Shown: positions 37,123 to 45,852, counted from the stretch's first letter. The stretch: 64,000 bases of DNA from Candidatus Omnitrophota bacterium (GCA_028707125.1 JAQTUX010000002.1:186001-250000), one strand, 5' to 3'. The notes: a model not told the origin generated them from the sequence alone. Numbers and translations are program-made.

Positions 37123-37458
37123 TTATTGTCTCTTAAAATGGGCCAGCTTTTTCTTGTCCTGCCGCCCCCTGGATTTCAATTTCTCGGCCCGCCTGATCAG
37201 GCCCTCAAAGGCGAATTTTGTCGCCGTGAACAGGTCCGCGGCATTTTCACTGCACTTAAGCACTGTCTGCGGCATGCTTAAATTGAGATGAGCGGTATAT
37301 TCCTCCTTATGAGGGTTTCTCTCCAGCGATACCTTAAGACGCAGCAGGTCTTCGGGAAAATGCGCGAGATGGCAACTTAACTTACCGCTTTTTTCTTCTA
37401 TGAACGATCTCACGTCAGGCGTGACTTCCAGGCGCTTGGTTATGACATCAGTCCGCAT
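37123..37458 (-). CDS. hpf: Short ribosome hibernation promoting factor
   Basis: 111 residues of the short HPF/YfiA family, without the C-terminal dimerisation domain of long HPF. MRTDVITKRLEVTPDVRSFIEEKSGKL opens the family fold (in part), LKVSLERNPHKEEYTAHLNL gives the central strands, and ATKFAFEGLIRRAEKLKSR ends it. Binds the ribosome in stationary phase. It lies 11 bases downstream of hflX and upstream of the hrcA promoter. Confidence 0.92.
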   Translation of the reverse strand: MRTDVITKRLEVTPDVRSFIEEKSGKLSCHLAHFPEDLLRLKVSLERNPHKEEYTAHLNLSMPQTVLKCSENAADLFTATKFAFEGLIRRAEKLKSRGRQDKKKLAHFKRQ

Positions 37459-37469
37459 ATACCCTCCAA

Positions 37470-38804
37470 TCAGTTAATGACCCTCACCCCTGCCCGGCCT
37501 TTTATTTTGTCGGCATCCACGGCAGGGATCACGCAGTCCACGATCGCTTCTTCAGGGCCGTATTCAACACTGAGCACTTTGCCCTCCTTGTAGATCATAT
37601 CCAATACGGACAACCTGTTCATAGGTATGCTTAATTTGATCCGCGCGAGGATAAAAGACAGTTTTTCTTCGATCTTATGCAGCAGCCCTTCCAGATTTTC
37701 CCCTGTCTTTGCCGATATGGCCACGGAATCGGGAAACTCCACTTTAAAACGCTCTATCCAGGAACGGTCGTCTAATTTATCTATCTTGTTCAGCGCCGTG
37801 ATCATCGGCTTGGCCGCGCAGCCAAGAAGGCCCAGGACCTCAAGGACCGCCTTTCTGTGCTCCGGCGCCTGACGGTGGGAAATATCCAGCACGTTTATAA
37901 GCAGGTCTGCCTCTATTACTTCCTCAAGCGTTGCCTTGAACGCTTCTATTAAGCCGTGCGGAAGCTGGTGCAAAAAACCCACTGTGTCGGAAATGACTAT
38001 ATGCTGGCCGTTAGGCAGGGTAAGCGCCCTGGAAAGAGGGTCAAGCGTGGTAAACAAAAGCCCCTTTACCTCCTGCGCGGCGGATGTAAGTGAGTTTATC
38101 AAGGTGGACTTACCCGCGTTGGTGTAGCCGACCAGCGCGGCAGAGGCAAGGGTGGATGCATGCCTCTTTTTCCTCATCAAGGCGCGTTGATCGCGCATAT
38201 GGCCTAATTCGTCCCTTAATTTTTCTATGCGCTTCCTTATCCTCCTTCTGTCAACTTCAAGCTTCTTCTCGCCCGGCCCGCGCGTGCCTATGCCGCCTCC
38301 CAGCCGCGAAAGCATTATGCCCTTGCCTGTCAGCCGCGGGATCAGGTATTCAAGCTGCGCCAGTTCAACCTGCGCCTTGCCCTCCTGAGAGCGGGCATGC
38401 CTGGCGAATATATCCAGGATCAACTGCGTCCTGTCAATGACCTTTTTACCTATCAGCTCCTCGAGGTTCCTCTGCTGAGTCCCTCCCAGGTTATGGCTGA
38501 AGATAACGGTATCGATCTCCCCGCTCAGGCAGGCCTCGCGTATCTCCTCAACCTTGCCCTTGCCTATAAAGAAATTCGGCGTGGGCTTATCCCTCACCAC
38601 TATCATCTCTCCCGCCGCCAGGCAGCCGGTCGTGCGGGTAAGCTCCTTAAGCTCATCCAGGTAATCCTCCGGCTGCCATTGGTCCCTGTCAGTATCAACC
38701 CTTCGACTACGCTCAGGGTTGATACTGAGCGCAGTCGAAGTATCAAAACGCACTACGACAAGCAACGCCCTTTCCTTCTTCCTGAGCTCAATTGTTTCTT
38801 TCAT
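37470..38804 (-). CDS. hflX: GTPase HflX
   Basis: 444 residues. The HflX N-terminal domain carries FIGKGKVEEI and the linker leads to a GTPase domain with GYTNAGKST (G1), DTVGFLHQLPHGLIEAF (G3), NKID (G4) and SAKTGENLEG (G5). Binds ribosomes and rescues stalled ones in other bacteria. An unusual feature is a stretch of about 14-18 residues (22-35 and flanks) encoded by a palindromic repeat, in frame, between the first strand and the conserved domain. The start overlaps miaA by 17 bases. Confidence 0.95.
   Translation of the reverse strand: MKETIELRKKERALLVVVRFDTSTALSINPERSRRVDTDRDQWQPEDYLDELKELTRTTGCLAAGEMIVVRDKPTPNFFIGKGKVEEIREACLSGEIDTVIFSHNLGGTQQRNLEELIGKKVIDRTQLILDIFARHARSQEGKAQVELAQLEYLIPRLTGKGIMLSRLGGGIGTRGPGEKKLEVDRRRIRKRIEKLRDELGHMRDQRALMRKKRHASTLASAALVGYTNAGKSTLINSLTSAAQEVKGLLFTTLDPLSRALTLPNGQHIVISDTVGFLHQLPHGLIEAFKATLEEVIEADLLINVLDISHRQAPEHRKAVLEVLGLLGCAAKPMITALNKIDKLDDRSWIERFKVEFPDSVAISAKTGENLEGLLHKIEEKLSFILARIKLSIPMNRLSVLDMIYKEGKVLSVEYGPEEAIVDCVIPAVDADKIKGRAGVRVIN
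38701..38740. repeat. Palindromic element inside hflX
   Basis: Arms CTTCGACTACGCTCAG (38701-38716) and CTGAGCGCAGTCGAAG (38725-38740) match at 15 of 16 paired positions and flank an eight-base loop. A second pairing (TATCAACCCT with AGGGTTGATA) overlaps the first arm. The element is a multiple of three in effect, since the hflX frame stays open across it. This is like protein-coding palindromes known in Rickettsia (general knowledge). Confidence 0.85.
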
Positions 38805-39741
38805 TATTCTTCTCCGCCAACCTTAAAATACCGCTCACAATCCGGCCGGCTGGCTGCCGCCTTTTTATTGTAAGCCATTTGATCCTCTTATCCTTCCTGA
38901 AATAAGTCATCTGGCGCTTCGCGTATCTTCTTGTGTTCTTCTTGATAAGTTCTATCGCCTCGTCAAGAGTAAGCGCGCCTTCAAGATACGCCTTTATCTC
39001 TGTAATGCCTATTGCCGCCCCTGATGTACGGCTGAGCCCCTTTCCCAAAAGGCGCTTTACCTCTTCAACCAGGCCCGATCTGATCATTGAATCCACTCTT
39101 TTGTTTATCCTCTCATAGATCAGGCCTCTATCCGCGGCCAGTCCGATCACCTTTACATCATAGTCGCCGTAAATGCCCTTGCGCTGTTTCTGCCAGTAAG
39201 ATATGGGCCTGCCTGTCTTCTCATAGACCTCCAGCGCCCTGACAACGCGCCGCAGGTCATTGGGGTGGATCTTTTGGGCGGCAGAAGGGTCAACGGACTT
39301 TAGCCTGTTATAAAGAAAATCGCCGCCTCTTTTCTCCGCCGACTTGAGCAATTCCTGCCTTATATCCTGTCCCCCGCCTCCCGCCTCTTTGAATATCCCG
39401 TCTAAAAGTATGCTCATATATAACCCTGTGCCGCCCACGAAAAGGGGTATCTTGCCGCGGGAATGTATCTCCTTTATCTTCTTAAGCGCCATTTTCCTGT
39501 AATCGGAAACGCTGAATGCGCGCCGCGCGGGAACAACATCGATCAGATGATGGGGAAACGCCTTTCTGTCATGAGGCGAAGGTTTGGAGCTTATTATGTC
39601 AAAGCCCTTATACACCTGCATTGAATCGCAGGAGACGATCTCCGCGCCAAGCTTCCCGGCAAGCGGCAGGGCCAAATGAGATTTGCCTATTGCCGTGGGG
39701 CCGATCAAAAATATTACTTTTTTTATAATGTCTTTTACCAA
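38788..39741 (-). CDS. miaA: tRNA dimethylallyltransferase MiaA
   Basis: 317 residues. P-loop GPTAIGKSHLALPLA at residues 14-28, SCDSMQVYKGFDIISSKPS (in part), GGTGLYMSILLDG, and the DLRRVVRALEVYEKTGRPIS block. Adds the isopentenyl group to A37 of tRNAs reading U-starting codons, the substrate that MiaB then methylthiolates; miaB is two genes upstream. Start is clear. Confidence 0.96.
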   Translation of the reverse strand: MVKDIIKKVIFLIGPTAIGKSHLALPLAGKLGAEIVSCDSMQVYKGFDIISSKPSPHDRKAFPHHLIDVVPARRAFSVSDYRKMALKKIKEIHSRGKIPLFVGGTGLYMSILLDGIFKEAGGGGQDIRQELLKSAEKRGGDFLYNRLKSVDPSAAQKIHPNDLRRVVRALEVYEKTGRPISYWQKQRKGIYGDYDVKVIGLAADRGLIYERINKRVDSMIRSGLVEEVKRLLGKGLSRTSGAAIGITEIKAYLEGALTLDEAIELIKKNTRRYAKRQMTYFRKDKRIKWLTIKRRQPAGRIVSGILRLAEKNNERNN

Positions 39742-39748
39742 TTAAGGG

Positions 39749-40534
39749 TCAGGGATAGATCCTGGTAGGATACCCGAGTCCGGCGAGCTGGCGCTCCAGT
39801 TTCAAGGCTTCGCTGCGGCTTTTTACCTTGCCTACCCTTACCTTATAAAATTTTCCCGAACCGCCGTTCTCCTCTACCACGTAACTGGAGAACCCTTTCT
39901 TCTTAAGCGCGCCCTTCAGCTTCTCCGCGTTGGCGCTGCCTTGAAAAGCGCCGACCTGGACCGTAAAAAAATCATTGCCCTCCTGAACGCTCCTGGAAAG
40001 GCGCGATTCTAAACTCAAAGGAAAATCCCGGCTTAGGGCGTCAAAATACGTCCTGGATCCCTGCCAGTCCCCTTGTTTCATACAGGCCTGCGCCAGCTTA
40101 TAATAAGCAAGCGGCTTGATGTCCGAGCCCGAGCGGTCCTTGACTATATAAGCGTAACTCTCCCTTGCCTTCCGCAGGTCGCCGGCCAGCATATGCACAT
40201 CTCCTCTTGAAACACAGGCATCAGCGACTAATTCGCTCTGGGGATACTCGTTTATTATGATATCAAAGATATCTCCCGCCCGGAGAAGGTTGCCCGCCTT
40301 CATATAGCTTATACCTAAAATATAATAGAGCCGGTCCAGCTCGCGGTGGTCCTTATACCGGGCGAGCAATGCCTCACACTCATCTATCGCGGAAAAATAG
40401 TCCTCGCTTAAGAAATATACTTCCGCCTTGTCAAGGTTCAGAGCATAAGAAGAAAAGGTAAAAGTAAAAAGTAAAAAGGTAAAACTTAGAAACATAAGAC
40501 AGATTTTTTTAAACCGCCTTGAATTACTTTTCAT
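39749..40534 (-). CDS. Exported TPR-SPOR domain protein
   Basis: About 261 residues. A signal peptide (KKICLMFLSFTFLLF) precedes TPR-like repeats (about residues 35-175, AEVYFLSEDYFSAIDECEALL) of the YbgF/BamD style. A C-terminal SPOR domain follows (FFTVQVGAFQGSANAEKLKGALKKKGF, in part, to KVRVGKVKSRSEALKLERQL), which binds denuded peptidoglycan. Likely periplasmic and linked to division or the envelope. I take ATG at 40534 (overlapping the miaB stop as TGATG); a GTG three bases earlier is possible. The signal sequence is coded by one arm of a low-complexity inverted repeat. Confidence 0.88.
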   Translation of the reverse strand: MKSNSRRFKKICLMFLSFTFLLFTFTFSSYALNLDKAEVYFLSEDYFSAIDECEALLARYKDHRELDRLYYILGISYMKAGNLLRAGDIFDIIINEYPQSELVADACVSRGDVHMLAGDLRKARESYAYIVKDRSGSDIKPLAYYKLAQACMKQGDWQGSRTYFDALSRDFPLSLESRLSRSVQEGNDFFTVQVGAFQGSANAEKLKGALKKKGFSSYVVEENGGSGKFYKVRVGKVKSRSEALKLERQLAGLGYPTRIYP

Positions 40535-40571
40535 CACTTTTGACTTTCTACTTTTAACTTTTTACTTTCTT
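40451..40571. repeat. Low-complexity inverted repeat at the miaB/SPOR gene junction
   Basis: Plus-strand 40451-40487 is rich in GTAAAAAGTAAAAAGG-type units, and 40535-40571 carries the complementary ACTTTTAACTTTTTACTTTC-type units. The arms enclose about 47 bases and overlap the last codons of miaB (encoding KKLKVESQK) and the signal peptide codons of the SPOR gene. It looks like an inserted repeat that has provided an end to one gene and a start region to the next. Confidence 0.6.
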
Positions 40572-41721
40572 TTGATATTTCTTTCTGCAATTCAAGGATC
40601 ATTCTATGGCGCCTTTCTTTCTCTAACCTCGGCAGATCATCGGGAAACCGCGACGCCTTCGCGTGAGGCCGCGCTGAATACTTGAATATATACGCCTTAT
40701 CAAATCTTACCTTCTTTACGAGATCAAATGTTTCCTGAAAATCCGCCTCGGCCTCACCGGGAAAACCGACGATGATATCGGTTGTCAGTTCGCCGCCGAG
40801 AACGATCTCCCTGTATTTTGTTATTATATCCAAATAACGCTCTTTTGTATAGCCCCTATTCATAAGCTTCAGGATCCTGTTAGAGGCGGACTGAAGCGGC
40901 AGGTGCAGGTATTTCTTGAGCTTATCGCAGTCCCGCATCGCCAGGAACAGGTCATCGCCGGCGTCCTTTGGGTGGCTGGTAATGAATGAAAATTGTTTGA
41001 GCCCCTTTACATCATTTACTAACCGTAATAACTGAGGAAAATTTATTGGCTCGGTTTTCAAATTATCTTTCCATTGATTCACATTCTGCCCTAGCAGCGT
41101 AATTTTAGTAATGCCGGCCTTAATATCTCCTTCTATCTCCTTAATGATATCCCGCGGGTTCCTATGCGTAAGTTTCCCGCGCGTATATGGCACAACGCAA
41201 TAAGAGCAGAAATTCTCGCAGCCCTCGCTGATGACAACAAAGGCATGGTCTTTGTCCAGATGGAAACCGGTATGGTAGATCTCGTTGCCGCGCGATTCTC
41301 CGTCCAATTCATAGCGCTTCTTCTCAAGCAATCCTCTGTGTTTGTTTAAATCCTTAAGGATCTGCGGGATCTTCGCGATGTCGCGCGTTCCGGCTATAAA
41401 ATCCACATTCGGCGCGCGGTTGAATATACCCTCGCGGTAACAATTCGCCATGCAGCCGACCACCCCGATGATCTTTTTGCCGCCCTTGGCCAAACTCCCC
41501 ACCGCGCTCCAGACCTTATCCTCGGCGTGCTGACGCACGGAGCAGGTGTTAAAGATTACGACGTCAGCGTCGGCTTCGTCTTCAACCAGCCGATATCCTG
41601 CCTGTATCAGGAGTCCGGAGATCACTTCAGAGTCTCTCGCATTCATCTGGCACCCGAACGTGCGTACGTACACTCTAAGGCCCTTATGTGCATCTTGGGT
41701 TTTACTTGGCTTAACAGACAT
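40534..41721 (-). CDS. miaB: tRNA-2-methylthio-N6-dimethylallyladenosine synthase MiaB, re-started and lacking TRAM
   Basis: 395 residues. The UPF0004 domain opens at RVYVRTFGCQMNARDSE with Cys residues for one cluster, followed by NTCSVRQHAEDK and VVGCMA. The radical SAM motif is CENFCSYC (SEGCENFCSYCVVP) and the barrel continues to IVGFPGEAEADFQETF and IFKYSARPHAKAS. MiaB proteins normally end with a TRAM domain near 430-440 residues; this one stops at a repeat-derived tail (KKLKVESQK), so TRAM is missing. Its ATG and GGAAG binding site lie inside the serine recombinase gene, and the first 26 codons overlap that gene out of frame. Likely still catalytic, since all six cluster cysteines are kept. 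Confidence 0.93.
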   Translation of the reverse strand: MSVKPSKTQDAHKGLRVYVRTFGCQMNARDSEVISGLLIQAGYRLVEDEADADVVIFNTCSVRQHAEDKVWSAVGSLAKGGKKIIGVVGCMANCYREGIFNRAPNVDFIAGTRDIAKIPQILKDLNKHRGLLEKKRYELDGESRGNEIYHTGFHLDKDHAFVVISEGCENFCSYCVVPYTRGKLTHRNPRDIIKEIEGDIKAGITKITLLGQNVNQWKDNLKTEPINFPQLLRLVNDVKGLKQFSFITSHPKDAGDDLFLAMRDCDKLKKYLHLPLQSASNRILKLMNRGYTKERYLDIITKYREIVLGGELTTDIIVGFPGEAEADFQETFDLVKKVRFDKAYIFKYSARPHAKASRFPDDLPRLEKERRHRMILELQKEISKESKKLKVESQK

Positions 41722-43286
41722 TCTATATCTTCCTTTGGCAATAGTGTTCTGAACGGTTCATACAAATCAACTTCTGTTATAACTCCTTCTTTCACAACGA
41801 TTTTCTTAAACACCAATCTCAGGAGTGCCTTCTTCTCAAAGATGGATAGATTAGTCCGAGCTTTGGCGGGGTTATTCAATACAGAAGTCAGGAGGTTATT
41901 ATATTCCTGAGAGGCTTCTTTTTCAATCAATTTCATTTCCAAACCCCTGATTTGCCGTTTTAATTTATCGTCCTCGTCCTTTAAGGGCTGCTGCGACCCC
42001 TTGTAAATCTCCTGACTGATACCACCGTCCAGATAAATCGCAGTAAGTTTCTTTTGTTTTTCGTGGTTATCATTAAGGGCCTTGCGGGCATTGTAAAAGG
42101 CCGCAATAATTTCATCGGACGGGTCTCCGGCCACTTTAAGCAGCTCAGTGTAACGCTTTTCTTTTACGGCATTGTGGGCTGCTGCCTTTTCTAATACCTC
42201 AAGAGCAAATTCATCGTACGAAGCCGCCACTATATTTCTGTTATTACATTCAATGCCTCTTGTTTCGCCTTTAAGCCGGCACCTGTACCATTTCTTTCTT
42301 TCCCCTGTCTTTCGGTTCGCGGTATTCGTCATCCCCAGATAGCTGCTTCCGCAAATTCCGCATCTTAAAATCCCCGTTAACAGATGTTCGTACTTGTTGA
42401 AAATTCTACGAATTGGTTTTCTGTTGTTTGCCAAACGCAACTGCACCTTCTTAAAGTCCTCATCGGTTATTATGGGCGTATGCGCGCCTTGGGCTTCAAC
42501 AGTATCCGAGACCTTTCCGGGTAGATAACGGTAACCTTTACCATAACCGCCTTTTGTCTTTTCCTTCTTACTGTAATGCCGGCGGTTCCATATCAACTTG
42601 CCCGTATAAACCTTGTTCTTGAGAATGTCGCAGATTAACTTGCTGTGGAATTTTATCCCTGTTCTGGTTTTGTAACCCATGTGATATAAATGGGCCGTAA
42701 TCTCTGAGGTTGTTTTGCCCAACAGATACATGGAATAGATAGTTTTGACAATCTCTGCCTGTTCAGGCACAACTTCCAACAGCTTCTTTTCCTTATTATA
42801 GTGATAACCGTACGGTGCAAATCGTGCACCTTGCCAATGACCGGCCTTTACGCCTTTAATCATACCGGGAAAAACTCGTTCCTTGATTCTGTTCCGTTCA
42901 AATTCAGCAAAGCTGCCCAACTGCTGAAACATTAAATTGCCAGCCGAGGTTGAAGTATCAAATGGCTCAGTGGCTGACTTAAAAGCAACCTCTTTTTCTG
43001 CAAGTTCCTCTACCAATGAAATCAAATCTTTTAACCGTCTGCTAAATCTATCAATCTTATATACTATTACCAAACCAAATTTTCCGTTTTTAACATCTGA
43101 AAGAAGCTGCTGAAGCGCAGGCCGCTCTTTTGTATATCCGCTTATACCCTCGTCTTTGTATATTTTATACACTTGATATTGTTCACGCTTAGCATACCCA
43201 CACAGGTATTCCTCCTGTACTTCAAGGGAATAGCCTTCTCTTGCCTGGTCTTCAGTACTAACTCGTATGTAAATCGCAACTTTCAT
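41643..43286 (-). CDS. Large serine recombinase (integrase)
   Basis: 547 residues. The catalytic domain opens MKVAIYIRVSTEDQ with nucleophile Ser10; YKIDRFSRRLKDL and FAEFERNRIKERV complete it. The recombinase domain (about 165-290) and zinc ribbon (CGICGSSYLG... then CRLKG...CNNRN) follow, with a coiled coil near 400-470. This domain set integrates or excises elements without host factors. The last 26 codons (MHIRALECTYARSGAR end) overlap the miaB start in another frame, showing that the gene lies against the attachment site. The gene is intact. Confidence 0.96.
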   Translation of the reverse strand: MKVAIYIRVSTEDQAREGYSLEVQEEYLCGYAKREQYQVYKIYKDEGISGYTKERPALQQLLSDVKNGKFGLVIVYKIDRFSRRLKDLISLVEELAEKEVAFKSATEPFDTSTSAGNLMFQQLGSFAEFERNRIKERVFPGMIKGVKAGHWQGARFAPYGYHYNKEKKLLEVVPEQAEIVKTIYSMYLLGKTTSEITAHLYHMGYKTRTGIKFHSKLICDILKNKVYTGKLIWNRRHYSKKEKTKGGYGKGYRYLPGKVSDTVEAQGAHTPIITDEDFKKVQLRLANNRKPIRRIFNKYEHLLTGILRCGICGSSYLGMTNTANRKTGERKKWYRCRLKGETRGIECNNRNIVAASYDEFALEVLEKAAAHNAVKEKRYTELLKVAGDPSDEIIAAFYNARKALNDNHEKQKKLTAIYLDGGISQEIYKGSQQPLKDEDDKLKRQIRGLEMKLIEKEASQEYNNLLTSVLNNPAKARTNLSIFEKKALLRLVFKKIVVKEGVITEVDLYEPFRTLLPKEDIECLLSQVKPKMHIRALECTYARSGAR

Positions 43287-43440
43287 TCTTGGCCTGTTTA
43301 GTGTCTTTCTTTCGCATCTTTTCTAATAGTAAATTGAGGAACCGTACGTCTGCCTGATGCAGAATATGCACCAACTCATCAAGCCGGTATTCCGTATCGT
43401 TAATTTCAACACCTTGTTCTGTATCAATGGTAGCTTGCAT
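43258..43440 (-). CDS. Small hypothetical protein upstream of the recombinase
   Basis: 60 residues, acidic then Lys-rich (MQATIDTEQGVEINDTEYRLDELVHILHQADVRF in part). It overlaps the recombinase start by 29 bases and follows the 92-residue gene by 12 bases with an AAGG ribosome-binding site seven bases before the ATG. This spacing supports a real gene. No family was recognised; an accessory or directionality role near an integrase is possible but unsupported. Confidence 0.6.
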   Translation of the reverse strand: MQATIDTEQGVEINDTEYRLDELVHILHQADVRFLNLLLEKMRKKDTKQAKNESCDLHTS

Positions 43441-43452
43441 TTCATACCTTAA

Positions 43453-43731
43453 TTAGTATTCATCCGGAAACAGTACGCAAGTTGAAGAACGGTCTGCCTC
43501 CGTAATAATCCATATCTTTTTGTCACGATAATTGTACGAGGAAAACAGGCGCAAGTATTTGCCAATGGCGAATTCATTTTCTCTTTTGTCCTGTTCGTCC
43601 ATATCACCCCAATCACCCGAAACATGCCGCTTCAGACAGCCGGTAACAAACTTTGCGAAGCTTGCGTTGTCGGCCAACGCATCATTAATCCCTCTTGTAC
43701 AAACTACGCGCCCCAGCACAAACAATCCCAT
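43453..43731 (-). CDS. Conserved hypothetical of mobile islands (92 aa)
   Basis: 92 residues. The pattern GRVVCTRGINDAL ... SGDWGDMDEQDKRENE ... LFSSYNYRDKKIWIITEADRSSTCVLFPDEY (in pieces) belongs to a small protein family that I know from plasmids and genomic islands, usually annotated only as hypothetical or plasmid-related. A GGGAGGG site precedes the ATG. It begins the 3-gene unit that ends with the integrase. Function unknown. Confidence 0.85.
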   Translation of the reverse strand: MGLFVLGRVVCTRGINDALADNASFAKFVTGCLKRHVSGDWGDMDEQDKRENEFAIGKYLRLFSSYNYRDKKIWIITEADRSSTCVLFPDEY

Positions 43732-44134
43732 TTTGCCCTCCCTCTTGAATCCCTCTTACAAATGAGCCAAAATTGACCACAGTAGCCCACACGTGACCAC
43801 AAAAATCTGTAGCCGAGGCCTTCCCCCCGCCCTCCACCTGTATTCAATTTGTCGCGCTCCTCGTTAGTGATTACTATCAGTAAGTTACGATAGAATTGTA
43901 GATTTCTTTATTTTGCCAGCTTTTTATCGACTCCTCTTCCAAGGCCTCTGCATACCCTCTTCAATCTTTAAGTTTTTAAGCCAAATTAGCTTAACTCTCT
44001 TTTATATAGCAAGTTAGGTTGACTCAACCTGTCTTAAATCTTCAAGACAGCGCGGACAACTTTAAGACACTGTAAATATTTCAAAAAACATAGGTTACGG
44101 AATAACGGCTTAAAGACTTAAAAAATTAACCGGG
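43732..44134. other. 403-base intergenic region with repeats; no gene seen
   Basis: Between the ATPase stop and the integrase unit. Near the integrase end TGACCACA occurs twice as a direct repeat (43774-43781 and 43794-43801), exactly 20 bases apart, about two helical turns. Near the other end TGTCTTAAA (44030-44038) and TTTAAGACA (44061-44069) form a perfect 9-base inverted repeat, with a small AGGTT/AACCT hairpin just upstream (44016-44030). These fit operator or origin-type sites. No open frame with a ribosome-binding site is convincing here. Confidence 0.6.
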
Positions 44135-45850
44135 TTAAGGCTGTGGCACTTGATACCGTTCAATCCAATTTCTAAGATTGTCCAAATTAAAAATGTAAAC
44201 TCTCTGCCGGCCCTCGTCCTTAAACCTCCTTTGGGTAGAAACTATACCGATTTGTTTCAGCATATGAGTTAATTTGTTTTGCAACAATGCAAAACTAAAC
44301 TCCTTAGATTTGGAAAAATAGCTCAAAACATAGCTCGCCCTATATCCGCGGAGATTTGGTTTAAGAAAAAATGGTTCTTTATCTTTTAATAGGTTTTTTA
44401 ATACAATCAATGTTTTGGTTAATTCATCCTGTACAATATCGTCATCCGCCTTAGACTCTATAGCTTTATAACTAAATTCTGTCATCTGTTTAGTAATGAG
44501 GTCTTTAGAATTAGACAAATCATCAATAAGGTTTGCAAGGATAAAGATAGGCTCCCATATATCAAGGTCGCGATTGCCTAAATGCTCAATGCCGCGAATC
44601 AGCTTCTCTTCGTTATACCTTTTATAGATTTCATCGGCATGAGTAAGGACAAACTGATACATCTGGTCTCTGGTGTCCTTTTGTAATTTTTGGATTTCTT
44701 CGCTCTGTTTATATCTTTTAATACTCTCCTCTTTCTTCTTTCTTATCATTGTAATTTTTGTGACCCTGTCTTCTAATACGGGGTCGAGTTGTGATATTCC
44801 TCCAAGGCATTTTGGGCAATACGCAGAGAATGTCTCAGGGATAAAATTTCCATATTTATCTTTTGCTAATCTTTTAATTTCGCCTGAACATGAAAAACCA
44901 CTATTTAGAAGCGAAATAAAATCTCCGCTTAATTCCCTGTTTGCTTTTGTAAAACTTTCTGCTTCATCAATAAATAATGTTCTTAAGTTAGCGTGGACAT
45001 CGCGAAAAAGAGCTGCCATAGTTATGTTTGCAAGAGAACACCCGTTAAAGGATAGTGGAGCCATAATATCCATGAGTAGTGATTTCCCGCTACGCTTTGG
45101 TGCTGTAATCCAAAGGTATGGATAATATCGGAACATCTTGAAGCAGTAAGTTCCCATTAACCAAAGTGCCAAAAAAGCTGCCTGTTGGTCATTTTGGAAT
45201 AAAATATACGTTCTTAAATAATCTACTATGGAAACAAAAAGCCGATGGGCATCCGGCCCTCCCTCTCTCTCAATAAATTCAATTACGCCTTTACTTGAAA
45301 AATTAGACACCTCTGTGCCTTCGGGCTCTAGTTTAAACCCTAATTCCTGTGCAGCCTTATAATAGGTAAGGATTTCCTTGCGCGATGTTAAAAGATACTT
45401 TCCGTCCTTTGACTTAAACATATAAAACATCCTCCCCTTCTTATAGTCTTGGCATGGGTGTATTATTGTCTGCTCTTTTTCTTCTCCGAGATTTTTCTTT
45501 ATTTTATCGATGTTGATTTCTTCAGGGACGGTATCGACCTGCTCCTGCGACTCCTCTTTTAACTTCATTACCCGTTTGAATATTTGTTCAACCTCCTTAC
45601 CCGATATATTTATTGAGGAATCTTTACACTGAAAATGCTTTTTAAATTCCGTTTTAATGTATAACCTAGACGCCTCTTCCGGGATTTTAGATAAATAGAG
45701 CAATAATGGCATTGATTCTTCGATTAATGCTGTGGAGTGTATATTCTTGGGTATGCGGCCCAATAGATAGTCGGGATATAATTGGGCTTTATCGACTAAC
45801 TTTTCGAATCCCTGCTTTTTATGCACGATGAAGAAGTCATCTAGTTTCAT
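44135..45850 (-). CDS. P-loop ATPase of the DUF3631 type (replication helicase-like)
   Basis: 571 residues. A Walker A APKRSGKS at about 250-257 and Walker B TLFIDE at 291-296 define an ATPase, followed by a region with ILANLIDDLS after LGNRDLDIWEPIF, which matches the DUF3631 signature. DUF3631 proteins occur on plasmids, phages and islands next to primases. A C-terminal winged-helix-like part (KLTHMLKQIGIVSTQRRF) could bind DNA. With the Toprim protein encoded two bases upstream, it probably forms the element's own replication initiation or helicase unit. Confidence 0.82.
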   Translation of the reverse strand: MKLDDFFIVHKKQGFEKLVDKAQLYPDYLLGRIPKNIHSTALIEESMPLLLYLSKIPEEASRLYIKTEFKKHFQCKDSSINISGKEVEQIFKRVMKLKEESQEQVDTVPEEINIDKIKKNLGEEKEQTIIHPCQDYKKGRMFYMFKSKDGKYLLTSRKEILTYYKAAQELGFKLEPEGTEVSNFSSKGVIEFIEREGGPDAHRLFVSIVDYLRTYILFQNDQQAAFLALWLMGTYCFKMFRYYPYLWITAPKRSGKSLLMDIMAPLSFNGCSLANITMAALFRDVHANLRTLFIDEAESFTKANRELSGDFISLLNSGFSCSGEIKRLAKDKYGNFIPETFSAYCPKCLGGISQLDPVLEDRVTKITMIRKKKEESIKRYKQSEEIQKLQKDTRDQMYQFVLTHADEIYKRYNEEKLIRGIEHLGNRDLDIWEPIFILANLIDDLSNSKDLITKQMTEFSYKAIESKADDDIVQDELTKTLIVLKNLLKDKEPFFLKPNLRGYRASYVLSYFSKSKEFSFALLQNKLTHMLKQIGIVSTQRRFKDEGRQRVYIFNLDNLRNWIERYQVPQP

Positions 45851-45852
45851 TG

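Noticed and set aside
43732-44134. CRISPR-like short repeat array
   Set aside because: Repeats are 8-9 bases, only two copies of each, and spacers are not regular; no cas gene in the window.
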